The position numbers were made by a program, and so were the translations under genes. Under the pieces are notes generated by a model that worked only from the letters and a program-made list of their open reading frames with translations, was not told the origin of the DNA and ran no database searches. Shown piece by piece: positions 17,014 to 26,946 of a stretch of 64,000 bases of DNA (its first letter is position 1; every line of letters starts with the position of its first letter). The DNA is from Fictibacillus arsenicus (GTDB lineage Bacteria > Bacillota > Bacilli > Bacillales > Fictibacillaceae), in NCBI RefSeq assembly GCF_001642935.1, contig NZ_CP016761.1, positions 1,736,001 to 1,800,000 on the forward strand, in the 5' to 3' direction.

Positions 17014-18948
17014 GTGCGAGTTTCAAATGTAACAGTACGCAGGCGCTTAATTTTTGTTCTTGTATTTGGACTAGCATTCTTTTTTGTTATATCGGTCCGT
17101 CTTGGATATGTACAGTTCGTTTTAGGGAATATGCTGACAGATCAAGCTCTGGATTCGTGGAGCCGGAATATTCCTTTTGAACCTAAGCGAGGTAAGATCC
17201 TTGATAGAAATGATGTAGTACTTGCTACAAATATCAGTGCTCCGACTGTCTTTGTTGTGCCAAGACAGGTCAAGGAACCAGAAGATACAGCTGAAAAACT
17301 TGCAGCAGTTCTGAATATATCAAAAACCGAAGTTTATAAGAGGATTACTAAAAAAGAGTCGATTGTAAGAATTGATAATGGCGGCAGGAAGATCAGTAAC
17401 AACAAAGCGAAAGAGGTAGAAGCATTAAATCTTTCAGGTGTGTTTGTCGCTGAAGACAGCAAGCGTCATTATCCTTATGGTGCCTATCTCTCTCATGTGC
17501 TGGGTTTTGCAGGTATAGACAGTCAGGGCTTAACAGGTCTGGAACTATATTATGATGATCAATTAAACGGTAAAAAAGGACATGTTTCTTTCTTCTCTGA
17601 TGCCCGCGGCAGAAGAATGCCTTCTTTATCTGATAAATATGAAAAACCTAAAGACGGGTACGATCTGAGACTTACCACTGATTCCAGAGTTCAGACGATC
17701 ATTGAGCGGGAATTGGATATTGCACAAGCCACATACAATGCAGATGGAGCGATTGCAATCGCTATGAACCCGAACACCGGTGAAATTTTAGGTATGAGTT
17801 CAAGACCAGATTTTGATCCTGAAGAATACAAGCGTGTAGCCCCTGAAGTTTATAACCGCAACTTGCCGGTTTGGGCTCAGTATGAACCTGGTTCTACTTT
17901 TAAGATTATTACACTTGCAGCCGCTTTAGAAGAAGGTAAAGTGGACCTTGAAAATGACCACTTTCACGATCCAGGTTCGATTGAAGTTGCGGGTAGAAAG
18001 CTGAAATGCTGGAAAGCCGGAGGGCATGGCAGTCAGAGCTTTTTAGAAGGTGTTCAAAACTCGTGTAACCCAGGCTTTGTTATTTTAGGGCAGCGATTAG
18101 GAAAAGATAAACTGTTCTCATATATAAAAGACTTTGGATTTGGCGAAAAAACGGGGGTTGATCTTGCAGGTGAAGGAAAAGGAATCCTATTCCCGCTTGA
18201 TCGTGTAGGTCCGTTAGAACTAGCAACAACGGCTTTTGGCCAGGGGGTTTCAGTTACTCCTATTCAGCAGGTTGCAGCCGTTTCTGCGGCCGTAAATGGG
18301 GGGTACTTGTACGAACCATATATAGCTAAAGAGTTAGTTGATCCTGTAACGGGTAAAGTAGTCAGTAAGCAAACTCCAAAACTTAAAAGAAAAGTTATTT
18401 CTGAAGAAACATCCAAAGAAGTCAGACATGCTTTAGAAAGTGTAGTTGCTCAAGGAACAGGGAAAAATGCATTTGTAGATGGTTACCGTGTTGGCGGTAA
18501 AACAGGTACTGCCCAAAAAGCAGAAGGCGGCGTCTATTTAAAAAATAATCATATCGTTTCTTTTATTGGAATGGCACCAGCGAACAACCCTGAGATTGTA
18601 GTTTATGTCGCAATCGACAATCCGAAAGAAACATTGCAGTTCGGGGGAATTGTCGCTGCGCCAATCGTTGGAAACATAATTGAAGACAGTCTTTCCGCAA
18701 TGGGTGTAGAAAAACAAAAAGGGCAGATTGAGAAAGAAAAGACATGGCTTGATGCCCCTGAAGTGGTCGTACCAAATTTAGTAGGGAAGAAAACAAAAGA
18801 GCTGACAAATCTATTATACAATTTAAAAATTGAAACATCTGGCAAAGGGAATTACATCGTTCAGCAAGCTCCGCAAGCAGGAGTAAAGCTTCAGGCAGGA
18901 AAGACGATCCGTTTATTTTTGGGTGACAAAAAAGATGTGGAAGATTAA
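17014..18948 (+). CDS. spoVD: Stage V sporulation protein D, sporulation-specific class B PBP
   Basis: 644 aa from a GTG start at 17014 with SD GAGGAGG 8 nt before. This gives the N-terminus VRVSNVTVRRRL as in B. subtilis SpoVD; in-frame codons back to 16951 extend the frame without a proper SD. The chain has a membrane anchor (about 12-32), transpeptidase SxxK at Ser294 (YEPGSTFKII), SxN in QNSCNPGF, KTGTAQ, and one C-terminal PASTA domain. It makes spore cortex peptidoglycan with SpoVE in the mother cell. A terminator follows. Confidence 0.95.
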   Translation: MRVSNVTVRRRLIFVLVFGLAFFFVISVRLGYVQFVLGNMLTDQALDSWSRNIPFEPKRGKILDRNDVVLATNISAPTVFVVPRQVKEPEDTAEKLAAVLNISKTEVYKRITKKESIVRIDNGGRKISNNKAKEVEALNLSGVFVAEDSKRHYPYGAYLSHVLGFAGIDSQGLTGLELYYDDQLNGKKGHVSFFSDARGRRMPSLSDKYEKPKDGYDLRLTTDSRVQTIIERELDIAQATYNADGAIAIAMNPNTGEILGMSSRPDFDPEEYKRVAPEVYNRNLPVWAQYEPGSTFKIITLAAALEEGKVDLENDHFHDPGSIEVAGRKLKCWKAGGHGSQSFLEGVQNSCNPGFVILGQRLGKDKLFSYIKDFGFGEKTGVDLAGEGKGILFPLDRVGPLELATTAFGQGVSVTPIQQVAAVSAAVNGGYLYEPYIAKELVDPVTGKVVSKQTPKLKRKVISEETSKEVRHALESVVAQGTGKNAFVDGYRVGGKTGTAQKAEGGVYLKNNHIVSFIGMAPANNPEIVVYVAIDNPKETLQFGGIVAAPIVGNIIEDSLSAMGVEKQKGQIEKEKTWLDAPEVVVPNLVGKKTKELTNLLYNLKIETSGKGNYIVQQAPQAGVKLQAGKTIRLFLGDKKDVED

Positions 18949-18966
18949 AATGGAAGATGTACACAT

Positions 18967-19003
18967 AGCCAAGCGCGTAATCTTGCCTTGGCTTATTTTT
19001 CTT
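18967..19003 (+). terminator. Terminator after spoVD
   Basis: Stem AGCCAAG / CTTGGCT followed by TATTTTTCTT. Confidence 0.7.
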
Positions 19004-19048
19004 AATATGTTGAATTTCTAAGGATGATTAGAGGAGAGGTCAGGATTA

Positions 19049-20515
19049 ATGGAATTAAGAGAATTGCTTACATATTTAGTGAATTATGAAATGGATATTG
19101 AAGCCAATCCTGAAATTACCTCTGTTGAAATGGACTCGAGGAAAGCTGGGAAAGGCTGTCTATTTGTATGTATTGAAGGAGTAATATTTGACGGCCATGA
19201 TTTTGCTGAGACTGCTGCGAAAAATGGTGCAGCAGCTATATTAGCTGAAAAGGATATAGATGTTAACATTCCTGTAATTAAAGTTAAGAACTCTAAAAAG
19301 GCTTTGGCTGTTTTGGCAGATGCTTTTTATGGCCATCCCTCACAAAAATTGCATTTAATCGGGATCACTGGAACAAACGGCAAGACAACTACATCTCACC
19401 TTATTGAAAAAGTTTTTCGTGATGCAGGCAGAAGTACTGGAATGATCGGTACGATAGAAATGAAAATTAAAGATCAAAGTTTTAAAGTAGCAAATACTAC
19501 ACCTGATTCATTATTTCTTCAAAATGCTTTCTATAGAATGACTCAGGAAAAAGTTGATGCAGCAGTAATGGAAGTATCTTCACATGCTCTTGATCAGGGA
19601 CGTGTTTGGGGCTGTGATTTTGATATTGCCATCTTTACGAATCTTACACAGGATCACCTCGACTACCATAAAAATATGGAAGAATATCAGTTTGCTAAAA
19701 GTCTTCTGTTCTCTCAAATGGGCAATACTTATCATAGAGCAGATCGAAAGGTAGCTGTCCTCAACAACGATGATCCAGCTTCTAAAATATTTGAGAGAGT
19801 TACATCTGCACAAGTGATTTCTTACGGGATCGACAATGATAGCGATGTTCGTGCTGCAGACATAACTATTGGCTCGCAAGGAACTTCGTTTACACTGGTT
19901 ACACCAAAGGGTTCTAGGAAAGTTACACTTAAGCTTATCGGTAAGTTTTCCGTTTATAACGTACTTGCAGCTATTACAGCATGCTTATTATCCGGATTGG
20001 AACTTGATCAGATTATTTCATCTCTTGAAGATGTAACTGGCGTTTCAGGCAGATTTGAACCTGTAATAGCAGGGCAGGATTTTACGGTTATTGTTGACTA
20101 TGCACATACACCTGACAGTTTGGAAAATGTTTTAAGAACGATTAAGGAATTTGCCAAAGGAAGTATCACTGCAATAGTAGGCTGTGGAGGCGACCGTGAT
20201 AAAACAAAGCGCCCTCTAATGGCAGGTATTGCTGCAGACTTAGCAGACTCAGCTATTTTTACAAGTGATAATCCGCGTACAGAGGACCCGCTTCAGATTC
20301 TAAAGGATATGGAAGAGGGAGCAGACGAAGGAAGTTATGTGACGATTCCTGACCGAAAAAAAGCGATTGAATATGCAGTTGAGCGAGCAAAAACAAATGA
20401 TGTTATACTTATTGCCGGCAAAGGCCACGAGACTTATCAGATAATTGGAAAAGACGTGTTTGATTTCGATGATAGAATCGTTGCACGTGAAGCGATTAAG
20501 GCGGTGAAAAAATGA
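19049..20515 (+). CDS. murE: UDP-MurNAc-L-Ala-D-Glu:meso-diaminopimelate ligase
   Basis: 488 aa. The Mur ligase ATP site is [14 protein letters not shown] (about residue 107). The DNPRTEDP motif predicts meso-diaminopimelate as the added residue, as in other Bacillus walls. SD AGAGGAGAG. It adds the third residue of the peptidoglycan stem peptide. It overlaps murF by 4 bp. Confidence 0.96.
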   Translation: MELRELLTYLVNYEMDIEANPEITSVEMDSRKAGKGCLFVCIEGVIFDGHDFAETAAKNGAAAILAEKDIDVNIPVIKVKNSKKALAVLADAFYGHPSQKLHLIGITGTNGKTTTSHLIEKVFRDAGRSTGMIGTIEMKIKDQSFKVANTTPDSLFLQNAFYRMTQEKVDAAVMEVSSHALDQGRVWGCDFDIAIFTNLTQDHLDYHKNMEEYQFAKSLLFSQMGNTYHRADRKVAVLNNDDPASKIFERVTSAQVISYGIDNDSDVRAADITIGSQGTSFTLVTPKGSRKVTLKLIGKFSVYNVLAAITACLLSGLELDQIISSLEDVTGVSGRFEPVIAGQDFTVIVDYAHTPDSLENVLRTIKEFAKGSITAIVGCGGDRDKTKRPLMAGIAADLADSAIFTSDNPRTEDPLQILKDMEEGADEGSYVTIPDRKKAIEYAVERAKTNDVILIAGKGHETYQIIGKDVFDFDDRIVAREAIKAVKK

Positions 20516-21894
20516 AGCTGGATATAAAGGAACTGGTCGCATTAGCCGACCGGTCATCCGGAAAAAAAGAAAATATTGTATTAGAAAGTGTTTCAAAAGA
20601 TACGAGACAAAAAACCGAGAACGCTCTTTACCTGCCAATTGCAGGAGAGCGGTTTGATGGGCACGATTTTTTACTCGATGCTATTAAACAAGGGTGCATC
20701 GCTGCTGTCTGGCAAGAAGGTAAAGAACTTCCTGCCGGGCTTCCAGAGGATTTCCCTGTACTTTACACAACAGATACAGTAGAGTACCTGCAAAAAATAT
20801 CTAAGTATTTCCTTAAAAAAGTTAATCCTGTTGTAGTTGCTGTAACAGGGAGCAATGGCAAAACTACTACAAAGGACATGATTGAAAGTGTGTCTTCAAC
20901 TAATTTCAAAACATTTAAGACACAAGGGAACTATAACAATCATATTGGACTTCCATTAACGATTCTCGCTATGGAGGAAACAACGGAAGTTTTAATACTT
21001 GAAATGGGAATGAGCAACTTTGATGAGATTTCCCTTTTAAGCAAAATTGCTGAACCAGATGCTGCTGTTATTACAAACATCGGCGAAAGCCATCTTGAAC
21101 AGCTTGGCAGCCGTGAAGGTATAGCAAAAGCAAAGCTTGAGATTGCTGATGGGTTAAAACAAGGCGGTCTGCTCATCATTGATGGCGATGAACCGCTTCT
21201 TTCACATGTAAAGGGTGAAAATGTTCTTAAAGTCGGTTTTGGAGATTCTTGTACGCTTAAATTATCCAACTTGCAGACTGACGCGCAAGGTGTTTCTTTT
21301 ACATTGGAAGAAGGTACTTCTGTGTACCGCATCCCTATGCTCGGGCGGCATAATATTAAAAATGCGGCATATGCAATTGCAATCGGGCATTACTTAAATA
21401 TAGAAGAAAATAAAATCCAAGAAGGACTGGAAAATCTTAAAGTTACTTCAATGAGATTAGAGATGAAAAAGGGCCGAAAAGGTACGCTCCTGATTAACGA
21501 TGCGTATAATGCGAGTCCAACGAGTATGATTGCTGCACTTTCAACGCTTGCAGAATTAAACGATATCTCCAGAAAAGTCGCAGTACTTGGAGATATGTAT
21601 GAATTAGGCTCGACCGAAGAAAACATGCACAGAAAAATAGCTGATCATGTTGCTCCTTCAATTAACCATGTGATAACAGTTGGAGAAAAAGGAGCATGGA
21701 TAGCAGACGAGTTAAAGAAACAAAACCGAAAAGACCTTGACGTAATTCAATGTCTGAAGAAAGAAGAAGCGCAGGAACCGATTGAAAAGCTCTTATCGAA
21801 AGACACTGCTATTCTTTTTAAAGCATCGAGAGGGATGGTTCTAGAAACCCTAATCTCTACATTTACAGAGGAAGAACAGGAGTCGAAAAAATGA
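20512..21894 (+). CDS. murF: UDP-MurNAc-tripeptide:D-Ala-D-Ala ligase
   Basis: 460 aa with the ATP motif [16 protein letters not shown] and the C-terminal Mur ligase blocks [14 protein letters not shown] and VLGDMYELG. It adds D-Ala-D-Ala to complete the UDP-MurNAc-pentapeptide. It overlaps both murE and mraY by 4 bp (ATGA). In B. subtilis murF lies elsewhere with ddl; placement inside the dcw cluster is the more ancestral arrangement. Confidence 0.96.
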   Translation: MKLDIKELVALADRSSGKKENIVLESVSKDTRQKTENALYLPIAGERFDGHDFLLDAIKQGCIAAVWQEGKELPAGLPEDFPVLYTTDTVEYLQKISKYFLKKVNPVVVAVTGSNGKTTTKDMIESVSSTNFKTFKTQGNYNNHIGLPLTILAMEETTEVLILEMGMSNFDEISLLSKIAEPDAAVITNIGESHLEQLGSREGIAKAKLEIADGLKQGGLLIIDGDEPLLSHVKGENVLKVGFGDSCTLKLSNLQTDAQGVSFTLEEGTSVYRIPMLGRHNIKNAAYAIAIGHYLNIEENKIQEGLENLKVTSMRLEMKKGRKGTLLINDAYNASPTSMIAALSTLAELNDISRKVAVLGDMYELGSTEENMHRKIADHVAPSINHVITVGEKGAWIADELKKQNRKDLDVIQCLKKEEAQEPIEKLLSKDTAILFKASRGMVLETLISTFTEEEQESKK

Positions 21895-22865
21895 TTGAGC
21901 AAGTCTTACTATTTACATTAGTTGCATCCTTTTTAATAGCAGTATTAAGTTCACCTTTTTTTATACCTTTTTTAAGAAGGCTGAAGTTCGGGCAAAGCAT
22001 TCGTGATGAAGGACCTAAATCTCATCAGAAGAAACAAGGAACACCAACCATGGGTGGGATTGTTATCGTATTAGCCCTTGTGGTCGCTACATATGCGATG
22101 ACTGCAAAGTTTTTCACCATTACCACTGAAACGCATCTTCTTCTTCTTGTGACATTAGGTTATGCACTCATAGGATTTTTAGATGATTTTATTAAAGTAG
22201 TTAAGAAAAGAAACCTTGGATTAACTTCCAAACAAAAGCTTGTTGGACAGCTGATCATTGCGGCTCTCTTTTATTTAGGGTTAAAATTGATCGGTTTTTC
22301 AACTGCGGTTAATATCCCAGGAACTGATTTTTCGTTTGACCTTGGGTGGTTTTATCCGGTCTTTGTACTATTTATGTTAATCGGTGCTTCTAACGCAGTA
22401 AATCTTACAGACGGCCTTGATGGGCTTCTGGCTGGAACTGCAGCTATCGCATTCGGTGCTTTTGCAGTATTAGCTTCAACGATGCTTCAATTTGAGGCGG
22501 CAATCTTCTGTGTGGCAGTTGTTGGTGCGGTTTTAGGATTCTTAGTGTTTAATGCACACCCTGCAAAAGTGTTTATGGGTGATACCGGCTCACTCGCACT
22601 AGGCGGTGCTATAAGTGCTGTTGCGATTTTAACGAAGATGGAAATTCTGCTTGTTATCATTGGGGGAGTATTTGTAATCGAAACTCTTTCGGTAATGATC
22701 CAGGTAACCTCTTTTAAGCTTACAGGCAAGCGGGTATTTAAAATGAGCCCGCTACACCATCATTATGAACTGTCTGGCTGGAGTGAGTGGCGCATCGTTG
22801 TTACTTTCTGGCTTGTTGGACTTGTATTTGCAGCTTTAGGAATTTATTTAGAGGTGTGGGTTTAA
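21891..22865 (+). CDS. mraY: Phospho-MurNAc-pentapeptide translocase
   Basis: 324 aa, about ten membrane segments. Signature blocks are [39 protein letters not shown] (catalytic Asp residues) and PLHHHYEL. It makes lipid I at the inner membrane face from UDP-MurNAc-pentapeptide and undecaprenyl phosphate. It is directly adjacent to murD. Confidence 0.97.
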   Translation: MIEQVLLFTLVASFLIAVLSSPFFIPFLRRLKFGQSIRDEGPKSHQKKQGTPTMGGIVIVLALVVATYAMTAKFFTITTETHLLLLVTLGYALIGFLDDFIKVVKKRNLGLTSKQKLVGQLIIAALFYLGLKLIGFSTAVNIPGTDFSFDLGWFYPVFVLFMLIGASNAVNLTDGLDGLLAGTAAIAFGAFAVLASTMLQFEAAIFCVAVVGAVLGFLVFNAHPAKVFMGDTGSLALGGAISAVAILTKMEILLVIIGGVFVIETLSVMIQVTSFKLTGKRVFKMSPLHHHYELSGWSEWRIVVTFWLVGLVFAALGIYLEVWV

Positions 22866-24218
22866 ATGAAGAACAAAGAGTTTTTTACAGGTAAAAACAT
22901 TTTAATTGTAGGTTTGGCCAAAAGCGGTTTTGCTGCAGCAAAACTGCTTCATTCTTTTGGAGCACATGTTACAGTAAATGACAGACAGCCAAGAGAAGGG
23001 AATGCTGAAGCAGAAATGCTGGAGCAGATCGGAATTTCCGTAGAGTGTGGCGGACATCCATTTAGCCTGCTTGACGATGACATTGATTTTTTAGTGAAGA
23101 ATCCTGGAATTCCTTACGAGAATCCATTAATAGCTGAAGCTGTAAAACGCAAAATTCCTGTTTATACTGAAGTAGAGATCGCGGGTCTTATTTCTGAAGC
23201 ATCTATCATTGCCATAACAGGCTCAAATGGGAAAACAACAACCACGACATTAATTGGAGAAATGCTAAAAAACAGCGCTAAAACCCCAGTTGTTGCGGGC
23301 AATATAGGCACTGTTTTTTCAGAGGTTGCAGCAAAGTCAACCTCTGACGATATCCTTGTAGCAGAACTATCAAGTTTTCAGCTGATGGGTACAGAAAAAT
23401 TCAAACCGCAAATCTCTGTCTTTTTGAATCTTTTTGAAGCGCATTTGGACTATCATGGCTCTGTGGATGAGTATGGAAAAGCAAAAGCAAAGATTACTGA
23501 GAACCAAGATAAGGACGATTATGTCATCTATAATGCGGATGATGAGCGTGTAACAGAACTTATGAAACATTCAAAAGCCAAGCATATCCCTTTTTCAGTT
23601 AAGAGACAGCTGAAAGAAGGAGCTTATATTCAAGAAAGTACTCTGTATTTTCAAGATAGAAAGATCATCGAGCTGAAAGATATCGTACTTCCTGGTGAAC
23701 ACAACTTGTCAAATATTATGGCGGCAGTTGCTGCGTCTATGCTTGCTGGTGCATCAACAGAACAAATTGGAAAAGTGTTAACAACCTTTGCTGGTGTAAC
23801 TCACCGTCTTCAATATGTATGTGAGGTTGAGGGAAGACGATTTTATAATGATTCAAAAGCTACGAATATATTAGCAACAAAAGCCGCCCTTTCAGCTTTT
23901 GAAAAGAATGTTATTCTCTTGGCAGGCGGTCTCGACAGAGGAAACACATTTGATGACCTCATTCCATCATTAAAAAATGTAAAGGTACTTGTCACATTCG
24001 GCCAGACTGCAGAAAAAATGGCTGATGCAGGAAGACAAGCAGGAATAGAAACGATAAAACGTGCTGATAATGTGGAAGAAGCTGTTCCCGTGGCATACAG
24101 CCATTCAAAAGATGGTGACGTTATATTGCTTTCTCCTGCATGTGCAAGCTGGGATCAATATAAGACTTTTGAACAAAGAGGGGACATGTTTATCAACTCC
24201 GTGCATAAACTTAAATAA
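22866..24218 (+). CDS. murD: UDP-MurNAc-L-alanine:D-glutamate ligase
   Basis: 450 aa with N-terminal Rossmann-like GKNILIVGLAKSGFAAAKLL, ATP loop [16 protein letters not shown] and the conserved block FYNDSKATNILATKAAL. It adds D-Glu to UDP-MurNAc-L-Ala. The start directly follows the mraY stop. spoVE follows after 36 bp. Confidence 0.96.
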   Translation: MKNKEFFTGKNILIVGLAKSGFAAAKLLHSFGAHVTVNDRQPREGNAEAEMLEQIGISVECGGHPFSLLDDDIDFLVKNPGIPYENPLIAEAVKRKIPVYTEVEIAGLISEASIIAITGSNGKTTTTTLIGEMLKNSAKTPVVAGNIGTVFSEVAAKSTSDDILVAELSSFQLMGTEKFKPQISVFLNLFEAHLDYHGSVDEYGKAKAKITENQDKDDYVIYNADDERVTELMKHSKAKHIPFSVKRQLKEGAYIQESTLYFQDRKIIELKDIVLPGEHNLSNIMAAVAASMLAGASTEQIGKVLTTFAGVTHRLQYVCEVEGRRFYNDSKATNILATKAALSAFEKNVILLAGGLDRGNTFDDLIPSLKNVKVLVTFGQTAEKMADAGRQAGIETIKRADNVEEAVPVAYSHSKDGDVILLSPACASWDQYKTFEQRGDMFINSVHKLK

Positions 24219-24254
24219 GGTTTGTACAAATAACAAGAGTTGAGGTGTTTCCCT

Positions 24255-25355
24255 TTGCCTGCAACGAGATCAACCCCTGATATGATTATGATTGTTGTTA
24301 CGCTTCTGCTGTTATCCGTCGGAATCATCATGGTCTACAGCGCTAGCGCAGACTTGGGACAGTATAAGATGGATGATTCATTCTTTTTTGTGAAGCGGCA
24401 AATGTTATTTGCTGGAGTCGGAATTGCAGCGATGTTCTTTATTATGAATATCAACTATATGACTTGGAGAGTTTGGTCAAAAATTCTTCTTATCATTTGT
24501 TTTTTTCTTTTAATCGCTGTCTTAATTCCTGGTGTCGGATTGGTTCGCGGAGGTGCCAGAAGCTGGATCGGCGTCGGAGCATTCTCTATCCAGCCTTCTG
24601 AATTTATGAAATTAGCCATGATTGTCTTTTTGGCAAAATATTTATCAGAACACCAAAAGAAGATTACATCTTTAAAAAAAGGATTGCTGCCAACACTTTC
24701 TTTAGTGATGGTCGCCTTCGGAATGATTATGCTCCAGCCTGATCTCGGTACAGGCGCAGTTATGGTTGGAACGAGTATTGTTATGCTTTTCGTTGCGGGT
24801 GCTCGAATCTCTCATTTTGTTGGAATGGGGCTAATTGGATTGATTGGGCTGGCAGGTTTAATTATTTCAGCTCCATACCGAATTAAACGGATTACCTCCT
24901 TTTTAGATCCTTGGAGCGATCCATTAGGAAGCGGTTTTCAGATCATTCAGTCACTGTATGCATTGGGGCCAGGAGGGCTGTTAGGTCTAGGACTGGGACA
25001 GAGCAGGCAGAAGTTTGGATATTTGCCAGAACCGCAAACAGATTTTATTTTTGCGATAATTTCTGAGGAACTAGGATTTATCGGTGCTGTTTTTGTTTTA
25101 ATCCTGTTCAGTTTACTTTTATGGAGAGGTATTAGGATCGCACTTGGAGCACCAGACCTTTTTGGTTCCTTTTTAGCGATCGGCATCATAGGGATGGTCG
25201 CTATTCAAGTAATGATCAACATTGGAGTTGTGACAGGGCTAATGCCGGTAACCGGGATTACCCTTCCATTTTTAAGCTATGGAGGTTCTTCTCTTACACT
25301 TATGCTTGCCTCGATCGGAGTAATATTGAATATTAGCCGCTACGCTCGTTATTAA
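24255..25355 (+). CDS. spoVE: SpoVE, SEDS-family cell-wall polymerase of cortex synthesis
   Basis: 366 aa from a TTG at 24255 with SD GAGGTG, the same length as B. subtilis SpoVE; the TTG at 24240 overlaps the SD. Ten membrane segments with SEDS motifs: IGVGAFSIQPSEFMKLAM, QPDLGTG, PEPQTDFIFAIISEELGF and TLPFLSYGGSS. It works with SpoVD. I prefer SpoVE over FtsW because of its place after murD and the overall closeness to SpoVE. A terminator follows directly, and the expected murG is absent. Confidence 0.88.
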   Translation: MPATRSTPDMIMIVVTLLLLSVGIIMVYSASADLGQYKMDDSFFFVKRQMLFAGVGIAAMFFIMNINYMTWRVWSKILLIICFFLLIAVLIPGVGLVRGGARSWIGVGAFSIQPSEFMKLAMIVFLAKYLSEHQKKITSLKKGLLPTLSLVMVAFGMIMLQPDLGTGAVMVGTSIVMLFVAGARISHFVGMGLIGLIGLAGLIISAPYRIKRITSFLDPWSDPLGSGFQIIQSLYALGPGGLLGLGLGQSRQKFGYLPEPQTDFIFAIISEELGFIGAVFVLILFSLLLWRGIRIALGAPDLFGSFLAIGIIGMVAIQVMINIGVVTGLMPVTGITLPFLSYGGSSLTLMLASIGVILNISRYARY

Positions 25356-25410
25356 TACTTGAGTTTCAAAGGGAATTCTCTTATTCTAATCATAGTGAAG
25401 ATTCAATGGT

Positions 25411-25447
25411 TACCCTGTCAAAAAAATGGCAGGGTATCTTCTTTTTC
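25411..25447 (+). terminator. Terminator after spoVE
   Basis: Stem TACCCTGTCA / TGGCAGGGTA (partial at the apex), then TCTTCTTTTTCTT. It ends the first half of the dcw cluster. Confidence 0.78.
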
Positions 25448-25453
25448 TTAAGT

Positions 25454-25672
25454 GTCTTTTTAAAAGATTGTTGTTTTTGGATATTTTTGCGAGATGCTTC
25501 ATTGATAAGTTGGTTGGAGCGGAAGGTGCGAGACTCCTGCGGGATCAGCGTGACAGGTGAGACTCCTAACGGCGCAAAGCGCAGAGGAGGCTCGCCGCAC
25601 GCCCCGCGGAAAGCGAGCATCCTGCAGCGGAAATCAACTACTTCCAATTTTTTTCTTAAGACAACATAGCAA
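25454..25672 (+). repeat. Interspersed MITE-like repeat, copy R4, at the usual murG position
   Basis: A forward copy (short form): TTTTAAAAGATTGTTG, GCGAGACTCCTGCGGGATC, hairpin CAGGTGAGACTCC...GGAGGCTCGCCGC, CCGCGGAAAGCGAGCATCC. The 3' terminus appears shortened. The direct repeat TTTTTCTTAAG occurs at 25442-25452 and 25650-25660, which may mark the insertion. Frames across it (about 60-87 codons, both strands) are repeat by-products. Confidence 0.8.
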
Positions 25673-25794
25673 TAAACATAATTGTTTTTTCGAATACTAC
25701 TTTGTTGATGTTTATCAATCGTTTAAACATGGAAAAGAATAATGCATAATATATAAATAGAGTTATGCGCGATGAATGTAGGGGGTTTTTTATA

Positions 25795-26706
25795 ATGATA
25801 AACCAAATAGCTGATACGTTAAAAAATGAAGACTTAGGAACTGTATTATTAAATGAACCGTTAAAAAACCACACAACATTAAAAATCGGGGGTCCAGCGG
25901 ATCTTTATTTCGAACCGAAGAATATTGACGCCCTTAAAAAAGCGGTTGTTTACTTAAAAGAAGCGAATGTTCCGATTCGGGCTATCGGAAGAGGGTCCAA
26001 TCTCCTCGTTGCAGACGGCGGTATTGAAGGTGCTGTTATCAAAGTAGGGGAGGGGCTGAACCAGTTAAAACAAGATGATAACAAGATTACAGTCGGCGGG
26101 GGATACTCTTTAATTCCGCTTGCCACTTTAATGTCCCGAGAAGCTTTTACTGGACTTGAATTTGCTGCCGGTATTCCTGGGTCTGTTGGCGGTGCTGTAT
26201 TCATGAATGCGGGAGCGCATGGTTCTGATATGTCTCAAATCGTTGAAAAAGCACTTATTCTTTTTCCTGACGGTGAACTGAAATGGCTGAAGAATGAAGA
26301 GCTGGGTTTTTCTTATCGTACATCTGTACTTCAAGAAACAGGCGGTATTTGTGTTGAAGCTGTCTTGGTGTTAGAAAAAGGCGATAAGGAAACAATTATG
26401 GCTGAACTTAAGAAAAATAAAGATTATAGAAGAAATACACAGCCTTGGAATTTTCCATGCTGTGGAAGTGTATTTCGAAATCCACTTCCTAATTACGCTG
26501 GGCAGCTAATTGAATCTTCAGGACTTAAAGGCACGAAGATCGGCGGAGCGCAAATATCAGAAATGCATGCGAATTTCATTGTAAATACCGGTGATGCTAA
26601 GGCACAAGACGTTTTGGATCTTATTGGTCATATCCAAAAGACGATTAAAGAAAAGCATGGAATCGACATCGAAACAGAAGTTGAAATCATCGGGCGGAAT
26701 GAATAA
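25795..26706 (+). CDS. murB: UDP-N-acetylenolpyruvoylglucosamine reductase
   Basis: 303 aa from the ATG at 25795 preceded by AGGGGG, the usual Bacillus length; the in-frame ATG at 25765 is upstream of the SD. FAD-binding blocks are AIGRGSNLLVADGG and FAAGIPGSVGGAVFMNAGAHG; the catalytic Ser lies in CGSVFRNP. It reduces enolpyruvyl-UDP-GlcNAc to UDP-MurNAc. Because a terminator and R4 lie upstream, it should have its own promoter, which I could not define. Confidence 0.95.
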   Translation: MINQIADTLKNEDLGTVLLNEPLKNHTTLKIGGPADLYFEPKNIDALKKAVVYLKEANVPIRAIGRGSNLLVADGGIEGAVIKVGEGLNQLKQDDNKITVGGGYSLIPLATLMSREAFTGLEFAAGIPGSVGGAVFMNAGAHGSDMSQIVEKALILFPDGELKWLKNEELGFSYRTSVLQETGGICVEAVLVLEKGDKETIMAELKKNKDYRRNTQPWNFPCCGSVFRNPLPNYAGQLIESSGLKGTKIGGAQISEMHANFIVNTGDAKAQDVLDLIGHIQKTIKEKHGIDIETEVEIIGRNE

Positions 26707-26739
26707 CAAAAAATTGGATAAATAGTGCTAAATTGGGAC

Positions 26740-26755
26740 TTATCCGTGCTATAAT
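26740..26755 (+). promoter_or_regulatory. Extended -10 promoter for divIB-ylxWX-sbp
   Basis: TGCTATAAT (TGn followed by TATAAT at 26750-26755) with no clear -35. It lies about 190 bp upstream of divIB, leaving a long leader. Confidence 0.55.
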
Positions 26756-26853
26756 ACAGAGAACAAGAGAAAAATGACCAACGACGTTGTGAAGCGAAGA
26801 ATCAGTTTCGTTTATTCCTGATAAATCAGCTGTATTTTAAGCCTTTATTTGTA

Positions 26854-26886
26854 GGGCTTGGCGTCTTTAGCCAAGTTCTTTTATTT
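26854..26886 (+). terminator. Terminator-like hairpin in the divIB leader (possible attenuator)
   Basis: Stem GGGCTTGGC / GCCAAGTTC (two G-U pairs) with loop GTCTTTA, then TTTTATTTG. It sits between the promoter candidate and the divIB start, about 60 bp before the ATG. Confidence 0.45.
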
Positions 26887-26946
26887 GATTCAAACAGTTG
26901 GGCATTTGTTTTTTTCTTGTACTATTTGATAAAACGGAGGAAGAGG

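Noticed and set aside
18563-18964. 133-codon minus-strand frame
   Set aside because: It is antisense to the conserved spoVD PASTA region and crosses its terminator; no SD. The same holds for the other antisense frames over conserved genes.
24255-25355. Calling this gene ftsW
   Set aside because: Length, position after murD and close likeness to SpoVE favour the sporulation SEDS protein. FtsW is usually encoded elsewhere in Bacillus. Not fully excluded.
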